This document shows positions 7,140-14,101 of a stretch of DNA of 14,101 nt, in pieces. The first letter of the stretch is position 1; every line of letters starts with the position of its first letter. The position numbers were made by a program, and so were the translations under genes. Origin of the DNA: UBA5359 sp028699365 [NCBI: bacterium]. Its GTDB lineage: Bacteria; UBP13; UBA5359. The notes beneath the pieces were generated by a model. That model was not told where the DNA came from. It searched no databases and worked only from the letters and a program-made list of their open reading frames with translations. The stretch is from positions 1 to 14,101 of the forward strand of contig JAQVUQ010000025.1 of NCBI GenBank assembly GCA_028699365.1, read 5' to 3'.

Positions 7140-7215
7140 TGGTGAGCCGTCAGGGAATCGAACCCTGGACACGCGGATTAAAAGTCCGCTGCTCTACCGA
7201 CTGAGCTAACGGCCC
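7140..7215 (-). tRNA. tRNA-Lys (anticodon TTT), CCA encoded
   Basis: A full cloverleaf reads on the minus strand. The acceptor GGGCCGT pairs with ACGGCTC (one G.U), the D stem is GCTC/GAGC, the anticodon stem GCGGA/TCCGC encloses the loop CTTTTAA with anticodon TTT at 7182-7180, and the T stem is CAGGG/CCCTG with loop TTCGATT. A 5-base variable loop, discriminator A and encoded CCA complete a 76-nt gene. It lies 48 bp after purA and may share its transcript. No second copy of the tRNA 3' end is seen in the window. Confidence 0.98.
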
Positions 7216-7263
7216 ATTTCGGGGAAAACACCTTGATAATTTTAGGCGAAACGGCCTCTGTTG

Positions 7264-8562
<1,299 letters not shown>

Positions 8563-8574
8563 TCAACACCCCCG

Positions 8575-8601
8575 CTTGTAATTGCCTTATGCAATTGCAA
8601 G
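8575..8601 (-). promoter_or_regulatory. 11-bp hairpin directly upstream of the purA Shine-Dalgarno
   Basis: On the minus strand CTTGCAATTGC and GCAATTACAAG pair over 11 positions with one G.U wobble around a 5-base loop. The stem ends 12 bases before the purA ATG, against the GGGGGTG ribosome site. It could affect translation initiation or act as an operator. No T-run follows, so it is not a terminator. Confidence 0.45.
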
Positions 8602-8621
8602 AAACATACCTGTATTAAAGC

Positions 8622-8650
8622 TCTTGAAGGGGCCGACAGCCCCTTCAAGA
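8622..8650 (-). terminator. Strong 12-bp hairpin between purH and purA, possible terminator or attenuator
   Basis: TCTTGAAGGGGC (8622-8633) and GCCCCTTCAAGA (8639-8650) form a perfect 12-bp stem with a 5-base loop. Transcription from purH runs through it about 30 bases after the stop codon. The sequence after it on that strand is GCTTTAAT, a poor T-tract, so full termination is uncertain. It could protect a processed purH 3' end or work with the next hairpin to control purA. Confidence 0.5.
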
Positions 8651-8681
8651 TTGATTGAAAAGGTTTTTTTCGCTACGGCAA

Positions 8682-10256
8682 TTAATGCTTGAAATGCCTG
8701 TAACCGGTGAAAACCATTGCTATGCCATGTTCGTTTGCAGCGGCTATGACTTCTTCGTCACGTATGGAACCGCCGGGTTGTATTACGGCTTTAATTCCTG
8801 CTGCTGCGGCGGCGTCAACCGCATCCCGGAAGGGGAAGAAGGCATCGGATGCCATAACTGCACCGGCGGCTCTCCCCTGCGCCTTCTTTACAGCCAGTTC
8901 CGCCGAATCCACCCTGCTCATCTGACCCACGCCTACACCGACCGTGACTCCGCCTGATGCCAGAAGAATGGCGTTTGATTTGAGATGCTTTACCATCTTC
9001 CAGGCAAATTCCAGATCCCGCCAGTCACGCTCATCGGGGCTGACATCGGTGACAACTTTCGCCGTCGATCTGTCAAAGGTCAGTGTATCCCGATCCTGTA
9101 TCAGCATGCCTCCGGTAACCTTCTTCATATCGAGACCGCCTGGAGTATACCCGTCTTTCCAGTCAGAAACGCTTAAGACTCTCAGGTTCTTCTTCGTTTT
9201 CAGCACTTCCAGCGCTTCGGGGGAATACCCCGGAGCAATCACGGCTTCAAGAAAGGTTCCCGCCAGCTCATTGGCGGTGTCCACATCCACGGATATACTG
9301 AGGCCGACGATACCGCCGTATGCCGATACTGAATCGGCGGCATAGGCCTGCTTATAGGCTTCGGTGAGGTTACCGGCTATCGCCGTCCCACAGGGATTGG
9401 TATGCTTTATAACCACCGCGGCCGGCTCGGTAAACTCCTTGACTATTTCAAGAGCCGCATTTATATCTATGATATTGTTGAAAGAGAGTTCCTTGCCCCA
9501 AAGCTGCTTTGCATTGGATACTGAAGGCTCCGTAGAGTTACCCTCGGCATAAAAGGCGGCGCTTTGATGCGGGTTCTCTCCATAGCGAAGATCCTGGATC
9601 TTTGTCAGGGCAACAGGTAACTGCTTGGGATACCTGGGGTAACTTACCTCGCCACGGCCACTCAGATATCGGAAGATCATCCCGTCATAAGCGGCGGTAT
9701 GATTGAATGCCTCGACAGCAAGCTCCTCACGGGTTTTGTAACCCAGAGCACCGTTATTAATCTTGAGTTCCCCGGTAACTTCAGCGTAACGCCCGGGATC
9801 GACCACTACAGCAACGCCGGCAAAGTTCTTGGCGGCAGAACGTATCATGGAAGGGCCGCCGATATCGATGTTCTCTATCGCTTCCTCCAGCGACACATCG
9901 TCTTTAGCCACGGTCCGGGCAAAGGGATAGAGGTTGACTACCACCATATCGATCATGGGGATACCGTGCTCTTTTAGAGCCTGCATATGCTCCGGGACAT
10001 CCCTTCTGGCAAGCAACCCTCCGTGAACCCTGGGATGCAGCGTTTTAACTCTGCCGTCCATCATTTCAGGAAATCCGGTGATATCGGATATCCCTACCAC
10101 AGGTATGCCTGCTTCCGTCAGCGCCCTGGCGGTGCCTCCGGTGGAAACAATCTCAACACCAAAGTCATTCAGTGTGCGGGCAAAATCGACTATGCCCTCC
10201 TTGTCGGATACGCTTATAAGCGCTCGCTCTATCCTTACCAAGTCCAGGTTTACCAT
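8682..10256 (-). CDS. purH: Bifunctional AICAR formyltransferase / IMP cyclohydrolase
   Basis: PurH carries out the last two steps to IMP: formylation of AICAR with 10-formyl-THF, then ring closure. The 524-aa length is typical. The N-terminal IMP cyclohydrolase domain (about 8-200) shows ISVSDK, STGGTA (38-43), [20 protein letters not shown] (61-80) and NLYPF. The C-terminal AICAR transformylase domain shows [10 protein letters not shown] (224-233), the catalytic KHTNPCG (284-290, Lys284/His285), [15 protein letters not shown] and SDAFFPF. GGAG precedes the ATG. It follows pfkA by 55 bp with no clear promoter between, so co-transcription with pfkA is likely. Its product IMP is the substrate of PurA encoded next. 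All key motifs are intact. Confidence 0.98.
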   Translation of the reverse strand: MVNLDLVRIERALISVSDKEGIVDFARTLNDFGVEIVSTGGTARALTEAGIPVVGISDITGFPEMMDGRVKTLHPRVHGGLLARRDVPEHMQALKEHGIPMIDMVVVNLYPFARTVAKDDVSLEEAIENIDIGGPSMIRSAAKNFAGVAVVVDPGRYAEVTGELKINNGALGYKTREELAVEAFNHTAAYDGMIFRYLSGRGEVSYPRYPKQLPVALTKIQDLRYGENPHQSAAFYAEGNSTEPSVSNAKQLWGKELSFNNIIDINAALEIVKEFTEPAAVVIKHTNPCGTAIAGNLTEAYKQAYAADSVSAYGGIVGLSISVDVDTANELAGTFLEAVIAPGYSPEALEVLKTKKNLRVLSVSDWKDGYTPGGLDMKKVTGGMLIQDRDTLTFDRSTAKVVTDVSPDERDWRDLEFAWKMVKHLKSNAILLASGGVTVGVGVGQMSRVDSAELAVKKAQGRAAGAVMASDAFFPFRDAVDAAAAAGIKAVIQPGGSIRDEEVIAAANEHGIAMVFTGYRHFKH

Positions 10257-10311
10257 TTCCTTACTCCATCACAATTGCCGTTTAAGGCCGTACTATCACC
10301 CGCAAAATTAC

Positions 10312-11274
10312 CTATATGGCCAGTATTTCGGCCAAATGGTAATCTGCGATATCGATTTTTTTCTCCTGCTCCCATGCACAGTTGAGCTTGTTGCAAACGA
10401 CCTGGTCCGAGATTATGCCCACCATGCAGCCGTAATCGCCGTTCATCAACGCAGTGACTGCGGCAGCGCCGAAACGACTGGCCAGGATTCTATCAAGCGC
10501 CGTGGGAGACCCTCCACGTTGAACATGACCGAGAACGCTCACCCGGGTCTCAAAGCCGGTAAGCTTTCCAATCCCGGAGGCAACCTCAACCGCTGAGCAA
10601 GCCCCCTCGGCAACAACGATTATGCTGGACAACTTGCCGCGCTTATATCCGGCTCTCAACCGCTGTGCAATCTTTTCCAGACTATAGTCCACCTCAGGCA
10701 TAAGGATAGCCTCGGCTCCACCGGAGAGGCCTACCTGCAACGCTATACAGCCCTTCTCTCTACCCATAACCTCGACTACGAATATTCTCTCGTGTGAATC
10801 TGCGGTATCGCGAAGCTTGTCGATGATATCCAGGGCGGTATTGACGGCGGTATCAAAGCCAATAGAATAGTCGGTGCAGGCTATATCGTTGTCAATGGAA
10901 CCGGGGATGCCGACCGTAGGTACGCCCCACTCCCTGTAAAGAACATCAGCGCCATGAAACGAGCCGTCGCCGCCTATAACAATCAATCCGTCTATACCGT
11001 TGCGCTTGAGAATATCAACCGCTTTTTTTTGTCCCTCCGAAGTACGGAACTCCGGCGAGCGCGATGATTGCAGGATAGTGCCGCCTCTATTGATGATGCC
11101 GCCTACGGATGCCAGATCCATCGGACGCAGTTCCTCACAGAGCAGGCCTGCATAGCCGCGCTCTATTCCGGTAACCTTAAGACCGTTGTATATTGCAGAT
11201 CTAACCACAGCCCTGATCGCAGCATTCATGCCCGGGGCATCTCCGCCACTGGTTAACAGACCTATGTGTTTCAC
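10312..11274 (-). CDS. pfkA: ATP-dependent 6-phosphofructokinase
   Basis: This enzyme phosphorylates fructose 6-phosphate to the 1,6-bisphosphate, the committed step of glycolysis. The 320 aa match the bacterial PfkA length. Seen: GLLTSGGDAPGMN at the ATP site (5-17); GGDGS (101-105), where Gly in place of the Asp seen in PPi-dependent enzymes indicates ATP use; PGSIDND with the catalytic Asp (124-130, more often PGTIDND); VMGR (169-172); and GHVQRGGSPTALDR for substrate and effector contacts (249-262). The start is GTG (11272-11274) with GAGG about 7 bases upstream. A promoter candidate sits in the 169-bp gap after accA. The accD-accA-pfkA order is also seen in Bacillus, where pyk follows; here purH follows instead. 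Confidence 0.97.
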   Translation of the reverse strand: MKHIGLLTSGGDAPGMNAAIRAVVRSAIYNGLKVTGIERGYAGLLCEELRPMDLASVGGIINRGGTILQSSRSPEFRTSEGQKKAVDILKRNGIDGLIVIGGDGSFHGADVLYREWGVPTVGIPGSIDNDIACTDYSIGFDTAVNTALDIIDKLRDTADSHERIFVVEVMGREKGCIALQVGLSGGAEAILMPEVDYSLEKIAQRLRAGYKRGKLSSIIVVAEGACSAVEVASGIGKLTGFETRVSVLGHVQRGGSPTALDRILASRFGAAAVTALMNGDYGCMVGIISDQVVCNKLNCAWEQEKKIDIADYHLAEILAI

Positions 11275-11308
11275 AATTTACCTCACGGTAGATTATTGTT
11301 GAGCCGAG

Positions 11309-11337
11309 GTAGAGGCAGGTTTCAAACCCGTCCTTAC
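11309..11337. repeat. Degenerate palindromic repeat, GTAGGGGC/GGGTTT type (copy 1)
   Basis: GTAGAGGCAGGTTT, a central C, and AAACCCGTCCTTAC form an imperfect palindrome matching at 10 of 14 arm positions. It resembles the dispersed GTAGGGGCGGGTTT-type repeats of some bacterial genomes. It lies in the 5' leader expected for the pfkA mRNA, so it may fold there. Confidence 0.6.
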
Positions 11338-11347
11338 TCAAAATGAA

Positions 11348-11376
11348 ATATTAGCACAGCCGTTGACAAAAGACAA
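11348..11376 (-). promoter_or_regulatory. Candidate sigma70-type promoter for pfkA
   Basis: On the minus strand TTGTCT (11376-11371) and TAATAT (11353-11348) are exactly 17 bases apart. The expected start, near 11341, leaves a leader of about 67 bases that contains the first palindromic repeat. The block of repeats upstream (11378-11447) could separate this promoter from accA transcription. Confidence 0.55.
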
Positions 11377-11377
11377 G

Positions 11378-11447
11378 GCAGGGGCAGGTTCTCAAGCCGA
11401 GACAGGGACAGGTTTCAAGTAGGGTCGGGTTTGAAAACCGCCCCTAC
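11378..11447. repeat. Cluster of related 18-base repeat units reaching into the accA stop codon
   Basis: Three related units begin at 11378 (GCAGGGGCAGGTTCTCAA), 11401 (GACAGGGACAGGTTTCAA) and 11419 (GTAGGGTCGGGTTTGAAA). The last, together with AAACCGCCCCTAC up to 11447, makes an imperfect palindrome. The accA stop codon TAG (11446-11444) lies inside the right arm. The units look like decayed copies of one mobile palindromic repeat. In RNA the last one could act as the 3' hairpin of the accDA message. Confidence 0.6.
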
Positions 11448-12397
11448 TCTCCGAGAACGCCCATGCGCCTGAACTTATCATAACGATCCGAAACCAATTC
11501 TTCCGAGGTCATAGCCGAGAGTTCACCCAGATGCCGCTTTACGGCTCGCTTAACAGCGCTGATGGTCTTCTCGCAATCGTTATGTGCCCCACCGACGGGC
11601 TCTGGAATGATCTCGTCGATAATGCCGAATTTTTTAAGATCGACTGCTGTCAGCCGCAATATATCGGCCGCCTCCTGAGCTCTTCCGGCATCCTTCCAGA
11701 GAATCGCCGCACAGCCCTCGGGAGAGATAACCGAATATACCGAGTTCTCCAGCATAAGTATGCGGTTGGCAACACCTAAGCCTATGGCACCACCGCTTCC
11801 ACCCTCACCGATTATGACGGCAACGACCGGCGTCTTCAACTGCGACATGAAACGCAAACTGCTGGCAATGGCTTCACTCTGGCCTCTCTCCTCAGCTTCT
11901 ATGCCGCAAAAAGCTCCCTGGGTATCTATAAACGTCAGTATCGGTCGCTTGAAGCGCTCCGCCTGCTCCATCAATCGCATCGCCTTGCGGTACCCTTCAG
12001 GATGAGCACAACCGAAATTCCTTTCGATGTTCTCCATGGTGTTGCGCCCCTTCTGATGGCCGATAAAGAGCACCGGCTTGCCGTCGAGTTTTGCAAACCC
12101 GCCCACTATCGACTTGTCATCTCCATAATGACGATCCCCATGCAACTCAATATATTCATCAAACAAGGCATTGGCATAATCAAGCGTGTAAGGACGCAGC
12201 GGGTGCCTGGCCATCTGGGTCTTCTGCCAGGGCGTAAGATTCCTGTAGATACGGCGTTTCAACTTCTCAGCTCTCTCTTCCAGGTTTCCTATCTGCTCAC
12301 TGAGATCTATATTCTGTGTTTCAGCGAGGTTCTTCAATTCCGCTATCTTACCCTCAAGTTCCTTGACTGGCTTCTCTATCTCTATCAATCCGACCAT
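11444..12397 (-). CDS. accA: Acetyl-CoA carboxylase carboxyltransferase, alpha subunit
   Basis: AccA pairs with AccD to move the carboxyl group from carboxybiotin to acetyl-CoA, giving malonyl-CoA for fatty acid synthesis. The 317 aa fit the family. The N-terminal helical region (1-55) is coiled-coil-like. The crotonase-fold core follows with LTPWQKTQMARHP (54-66), HGDR (86-89), GHQKGR (113-118), FIDTQGAFCGIEAEERGQ (156-173), the oxyanion-hole region GEGGSGGAIGLG (197-208) and SPEGCAAILWKD (225-236). It starts 15 bp after accD with AAGGTGG upstream, so the two subunits are translated from one message. The last codon, Glu, is followed by a TAG that belongs to a palindromic repeat, so the exact C-terminus may have been set by repeat insertion. 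AccB and AccC are not in the window. Confidence 0.98.
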   Translation of the reverse strand: MVGLIEIEKPVKELEGKIAELKNLAETQNIDLSEQIGNLEERAEKLKRRIYRNLTPWQKTQMARHPLRPYTLDYANALFDEYIELHGDRHYGDDKSIVGGFAKLDGKPVLFIGHQKGRNTMENIERNFGCAHPEGYRKAMRLMEQAERFKRPILTFIDTQGAFCGIEAEERGQSEAIASSLRFMSQLKTPVVAVIIGEGGSGGAIGLGVANRILMLENSVYSVISPEGCAAILWKDAGRAQEAADILRLTAVDLKKFGIIDEIIPEPVGGAHNDCEKTISAVKRAVKRHLGELSAMTSEELVSDRYDKFRRMGVLGE

Positions 12398-12412
12398 TTG
12401 AATAAAACCACC

Positions 12413-13264
12413 TTAATCCAGATAAAAGCTGTAGAGTGTCGATATTGTGGCAACGATGTCCTTGCGCATAACTATGATATCGACAAATCCGTGTTCGAGT
12501 TGAAATTCGGCACGCTGGAATCCCTCCGGCAGTTTCTGCCGTATGGTCTGCTCGATAACTCTGGGACCGGCAAAGCCTATCAAAGCTCCGGGCTCGGCCA
12601 TTATGACATCCCCCAGTGAGGCAAAACTGGCAGCCACACCGCCCATGGTAGGATCGGTCAGGACAACGATGTAAGGCAATCCCGCTTCCCGCAATCTGGC
12701 AGCAGCAGCACTCGTCTTAGCCATCTGCATCAGAGAGAGTATGCCCTCCTGCATCCTGGCCCCCCCCCCGGAGGCGGATATGACAAGCACAGGCAATCTG
12801 AGTTCAATAGCTCTTTCCATAGCCGTTACTATCTTTTCACCTACGACCGATCCCATGCTCCCGCCCATGAAAGCGAAATCGGTCACGGCAATTACGGTCT
12901 TATAACCTGCAACGGTTGCCTGGCCGGTTATGACTGCATCCGTCTGGCCGGTTTTGCTCATGCTCTTGGCGAGTTTGCTTTCGTATTCGGGAAAATCCAG
13001 CGGATTAGCCGATGACATATCGCTGTCGTATTCCTCAAAGGATCCGGCATCTATGGTAATATCCAGACGCTCTCTGGCGGAAAGACGAAAATGATGAGAG
13101 CATTTGGGACACACTTTATGATTCTTTTCCAGTTCCTTATTATATATTACATCCTCACAGCCGGGACATTTAGTCATCAAACCGTCAGGCACTCTTAAAT
13201 GGCTGCTCTCAAGACCCGTGGATGAGTACTTTGGTCTCTTGATAAACCAATCCTTCAAAGTCAA
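12413..13264 (-). CDS. accD: Acetyl-CoA carboxylase carboxyltransferase, beta subunit
   Basis: AccD is the zinc-finger beta subunit that binds AccA. I set the start at the TTG 13264-13262 rather than the open ATG at 13330 for three reasons. AGGAGGTGAT, a full anti-Shine-Dalgarno match, lies 6 bases before it. The N-terminus becomes [14 protein letters not shown], the usual AccD opening. The -10 promoter element overlaps 13330. The 283-aa protein has Zn ligands Cys33, Cys36, Cys52 and Cys55, then [12 protein letters not shown] (128-139), the acetyl-CoA/oxyanion loop [12 protein letters not shown] (163-174) and [12 protein letters not shown] (202-213). The GGG of the catalytic loop is encoded by ten consecutive G bases. 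It is the first gene of the leftward operon with accA and is divergent from pheA. Confidence 0.97.
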   Translation of the reverse strand: MTLKDWFIKRPKYSSTGLESSHLRVPDGLMTKCPGCEDVIYNKELEKNHKVCPKCSHHFRLSARERLDITIDAGSFEEYDSDMSSANPLDFPEYESKLAKSMSKTGQTDAVITGQATVAGYKTVIAVTDFAFMGGSMGSVVGEKIVTAMERAIELRLPVLVISASGGGARMQEGILSLMQMAKTSAAAARLREAGLPYIVVLTDPTMGGVAASFASLGDVIMAEPGALIGFAGPRVIEQTIRQKLPEGFQRAEFQLEHGFVDIIVMRKDIVATISTLYSFYLD

Positions 13265-13270
13265 AGGGGA

Positions 13271-13285
13271 ATCACCTCCTGTGAT
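13271..13285 (-). promoter_or_regulatory. accD Shine-Dalgarno displayed in a small hairpin loop
   Basis: On the minus strand ATCAC-AGGAG-GTGAT forms a 5-bp stem with the Shine-Dalgarno core in the loop. The full 10-base site AGGAGGTGAT is at 13280-13271, 6 bases before a TTG start. The strong site probably offsets the weak start codon and decides the true start of accD. Confidence 0.6.
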
Positions 13286-13328
13286 AAACCTGTGCGGACA
13301 GATACCTGGCCGACACCTGAGTGCCAAC

Positions 13329-13337
13329 ATTATACCA
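13329..13337 (-). promoter_or_regulatory. Extended -10 promoter candidate for accD
   Basis: TGGTATAAT on the minus strand fits the extended -10 form TGnTATAAT exactly. No good -35 is seen 17 bases upstream, which extended -10 promoters tolerate. Transcription would begin near 13322, giving a leader of about 58 bases. Confidence 0.6.
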
Positions 13338-13384
13338 TACTTTCAGGACAAATTTGTAGGTGCCTTGAGTCCATCTGTCAGCTT

Positions 13385-13439
13385 AGGCACAAAGGCACAC
13401 AACTGATAGCGCGTATTCCGGGTCAGGCACAAAGGCACA
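13385..13439 (+). repeat. Two copies of a 15-base direct repeat built of GGCACAAA units
   Basis: AGGCACAAAGGCACA occurs at 13385-13399 and again at 13425-13439, 40 bases apart. Each copy is made of 8-base units. An inverted copy occurs at 13530-13544. The repeats lie between the accD and pheA promoters in otherwise gene-free DNA. Confidence 0.8.
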
Positions 13440-13527
13440 AAGATTCAAGTATAGAATTATGCTCTTTTAGGACGGGCCCCGGGAATTACCCTTGGATTCG
13501 ATGGGCCCTATAGACGGACCCAAACCC

Positions 13528-13561
13528 TCTGTGCCTTTGTGCCTCTGTGCCTCTGTGCCTG
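13528..13561 (+). repeat. Four tandem 8-base units (TCTGTGCC), inverted relative to the upstream copies
   Basis: The units are TCTGTGCC, TTTGTGCC, TCTGTGCC and TCTGTGCC, from 13528 to 13559. The stretch 13530-13544 is the exact reverse complement of the 15-base repeat at 13425-13439, so the region between (about 90 bases) can form a long-looped cruciform or RNA stem. It ends 8 bases before the pheA -35 element. Confidence 0.85.
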
Positions 13562-13569
13562 TAATAATG

Positions 13570-13598
13570 TTGACTGTCAGCCGTTCATACTATATATT
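13570..13598 (+). promoter_or_regulatory. Near-consensus sigma70 promoter for pheA
   Basis: TTGACT (13570-13575) and TATATT (13593-13598) are separated by exactly 17 bases. Transcription should start about 13604-13609, at or within a few bases of the ATG at 13609, so the mRNA is expected to be leaderless. This also explains why no Shine-Dalgarno is present. Confidence 0.75.
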
Positions 13599-13608
13599 TA
13601 TATCTATT

Positions 13609-14101
13609 ATGAGCCTTGATAAGCAGCGTAAAATAATCGATGCCCTGGATAACGATATAGTTCAGTTGCTGAACCGCAGAGCGTCCGTTGCCGTTGAGAT
13701 CGCCAGGATCAAGGCGGAGAGCGGAGCCAAGAGCTATTATGCTCCTGTAAGAGAAAAGAGAGTTTATGATAGAATAGCTGATCTGAATCAGGGTCCGTTA
13801 CCGGATGAAGCTCTTCGAAACATATACAGAGAGGTCATGTCCGCCACGCTGGCACTTGAGCAACCGCTGCAGGTAGCCTACCTGGGGCCTCAGACCACCT
13901 TCACGCATATGGCTTGCCTCCAGCGCTTCGGCAACAGCGCAGCATTCGTTCCCTGTGATTCCATCGATGCCGTATTCTCCATGGTGGAAAGACGACAGAC
14001 CGACTACGGCGTGGTTCCCATCGAGAATTCGACCGAAGGCGCGGTTAACCATACATTAGACAGATTCATGGATACGGATCTGAAGATCTGCGGAGAGCTG
14101 T
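13609..14101 (+). CDS. pheA: Chorismate mutase / prephenate dehydratase (P-protein), C-terminus beyond window edge
   Basis: The P-protein converts chorismate to prephenate and then to phenylpyruvate, the phenylalanine branch of aromatic synthesis. The 164 residues present show an AroQ-type chorismate mutase (about 1-85: LDKQRKIIDALDNDIVQLLN, then RRA and YYAPVREKRV). The start of the prephenate dehydratase domain follows: VAYLGPQTTFTH (89-100, where GPxGTFSH is usual) and DYGVVPIENSTEGAVNHTLD (132-151). The catalytic TRF motif and the ACT domain would lie outside the window. An in-frame ATG at 13567 overlaps the -35 element and would not be transcribed, so 13609 is the start. No Shine-Dalgarno is present, which agrees with a leaderless message. 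No Phe-rich leader peptide or attenuator is visible upstream. Confidence 0.95.
   Translation, partial: MSLDKQRKIIDALDNDIVQLLNRRASVAVEIARIKAESGAKSYYAPVREKRVYDRIADLNQGPLPDEALRNIYREVMSATLALEQPLQVAYLGPQTTFTHMACLQRFGNSAAFVPCDSIDAVFSMVERRQTDYGVVPIENSTEGAVNHTLDRFMDTDLKICGEL

Noticed and set aside
13265-13330. Upstream extension of accD to the ATG at 13330
   Set aside because: The extended -10 element overlaps this start, the added residues are unlike AccD, and the TTG has a far better ribosome site.
13473-13512. GGGCCC repeats as a terminator
   Set aside because: The two GGGCCC sites are each self-palindromic and far apart, with no T-run, and no gene ends nearby.
13385-13561. CRISPR array
   Set aside because: The units are 8 bases, partly tandem and in both orientations. 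There are no uniform spacers and no cas genes.
13567-13608. Upstream ATG for pheA
   Set aside because: It overlaps the -35 element and would lie upstream of the transcript. The added residues are not typical of chorismate mutase.

Overview
The window reads as bacterial chromosome of mid-range GC. It carries housekeeping metabolism in the right half, and exported or poorly characterised genes in the left half. Start codons are ATG, GTG and TTG, Shine-Dalgarno sites are clear, and promoters are sigma70-like. The gene order accD-accA-pfkA also occurs in Firmicutes. The small phasin-type protein and the palindromic GTAGGGGC-type repeats made me think of Chloroflexota (Dehalococcoidia-like) anaerobes. 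That taxonomic guess is weak and rests on memory rather than a search.

Left block (1-1929, minus strand): four closely spaced genes. In transcription order they encode a small membrane protein with His/Asp motifs, a two-repeat TPR protein, a phasin-family coiled-coil protein, and an ApbE-type FAD:protein FMN transferase cut by the window edge. A promoter candidate lies at 1983-2012.

Divergent block (2149-5699, plus strand): two exported proteins 17 bp apart. The first is a 352-aa protein of unknown function with a signal peptide, a helical segment, a Pro-rich linker and a beta-rich end. The second is an 824-aa secreted protein made almost entirely of about 23-24 ankyrin repeats.

Gap region (5700-7139): thin, probably decaying DNA next to the 3' end of a tRNA-Lys gene. 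It holds an N-terminally truncated XRE-type antitoxin remnant, two doubtful small ORFs that nonetheless have strong Shine-Dalgarno sites, and one better small gene (86 aa). An old tRNA-associated insertion is plausible, but I found no integrase and no att repeat.

Right block (7140-13264, minus strand): accD, accA, pfkA, purH, purA and tRNA-Lys(TTT) in transcription order. It links the first step of fatty acid synthesis, upper glycolysis, and purine synthesis through IMP to adenylosuccinate. Promoter candidates precede accD and pfkA. Two hairpins sit between purH and purA, and degenerate palindromic repeats sit between accA and pfkA. Divergent from accD, pheA (chorismate mutase-prephenate dehydratase, cut by the window edge) starts at 13609 from a near-consensus promoter placed so that the mRNA should be leaderless.

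I did not find a convincing new defence or mobile system. The best leads are the secreted helical/ankyrin pair, the truncated antitoxin region beside the tRNA, the paired hairpins before purA, and the leaderless pheA.
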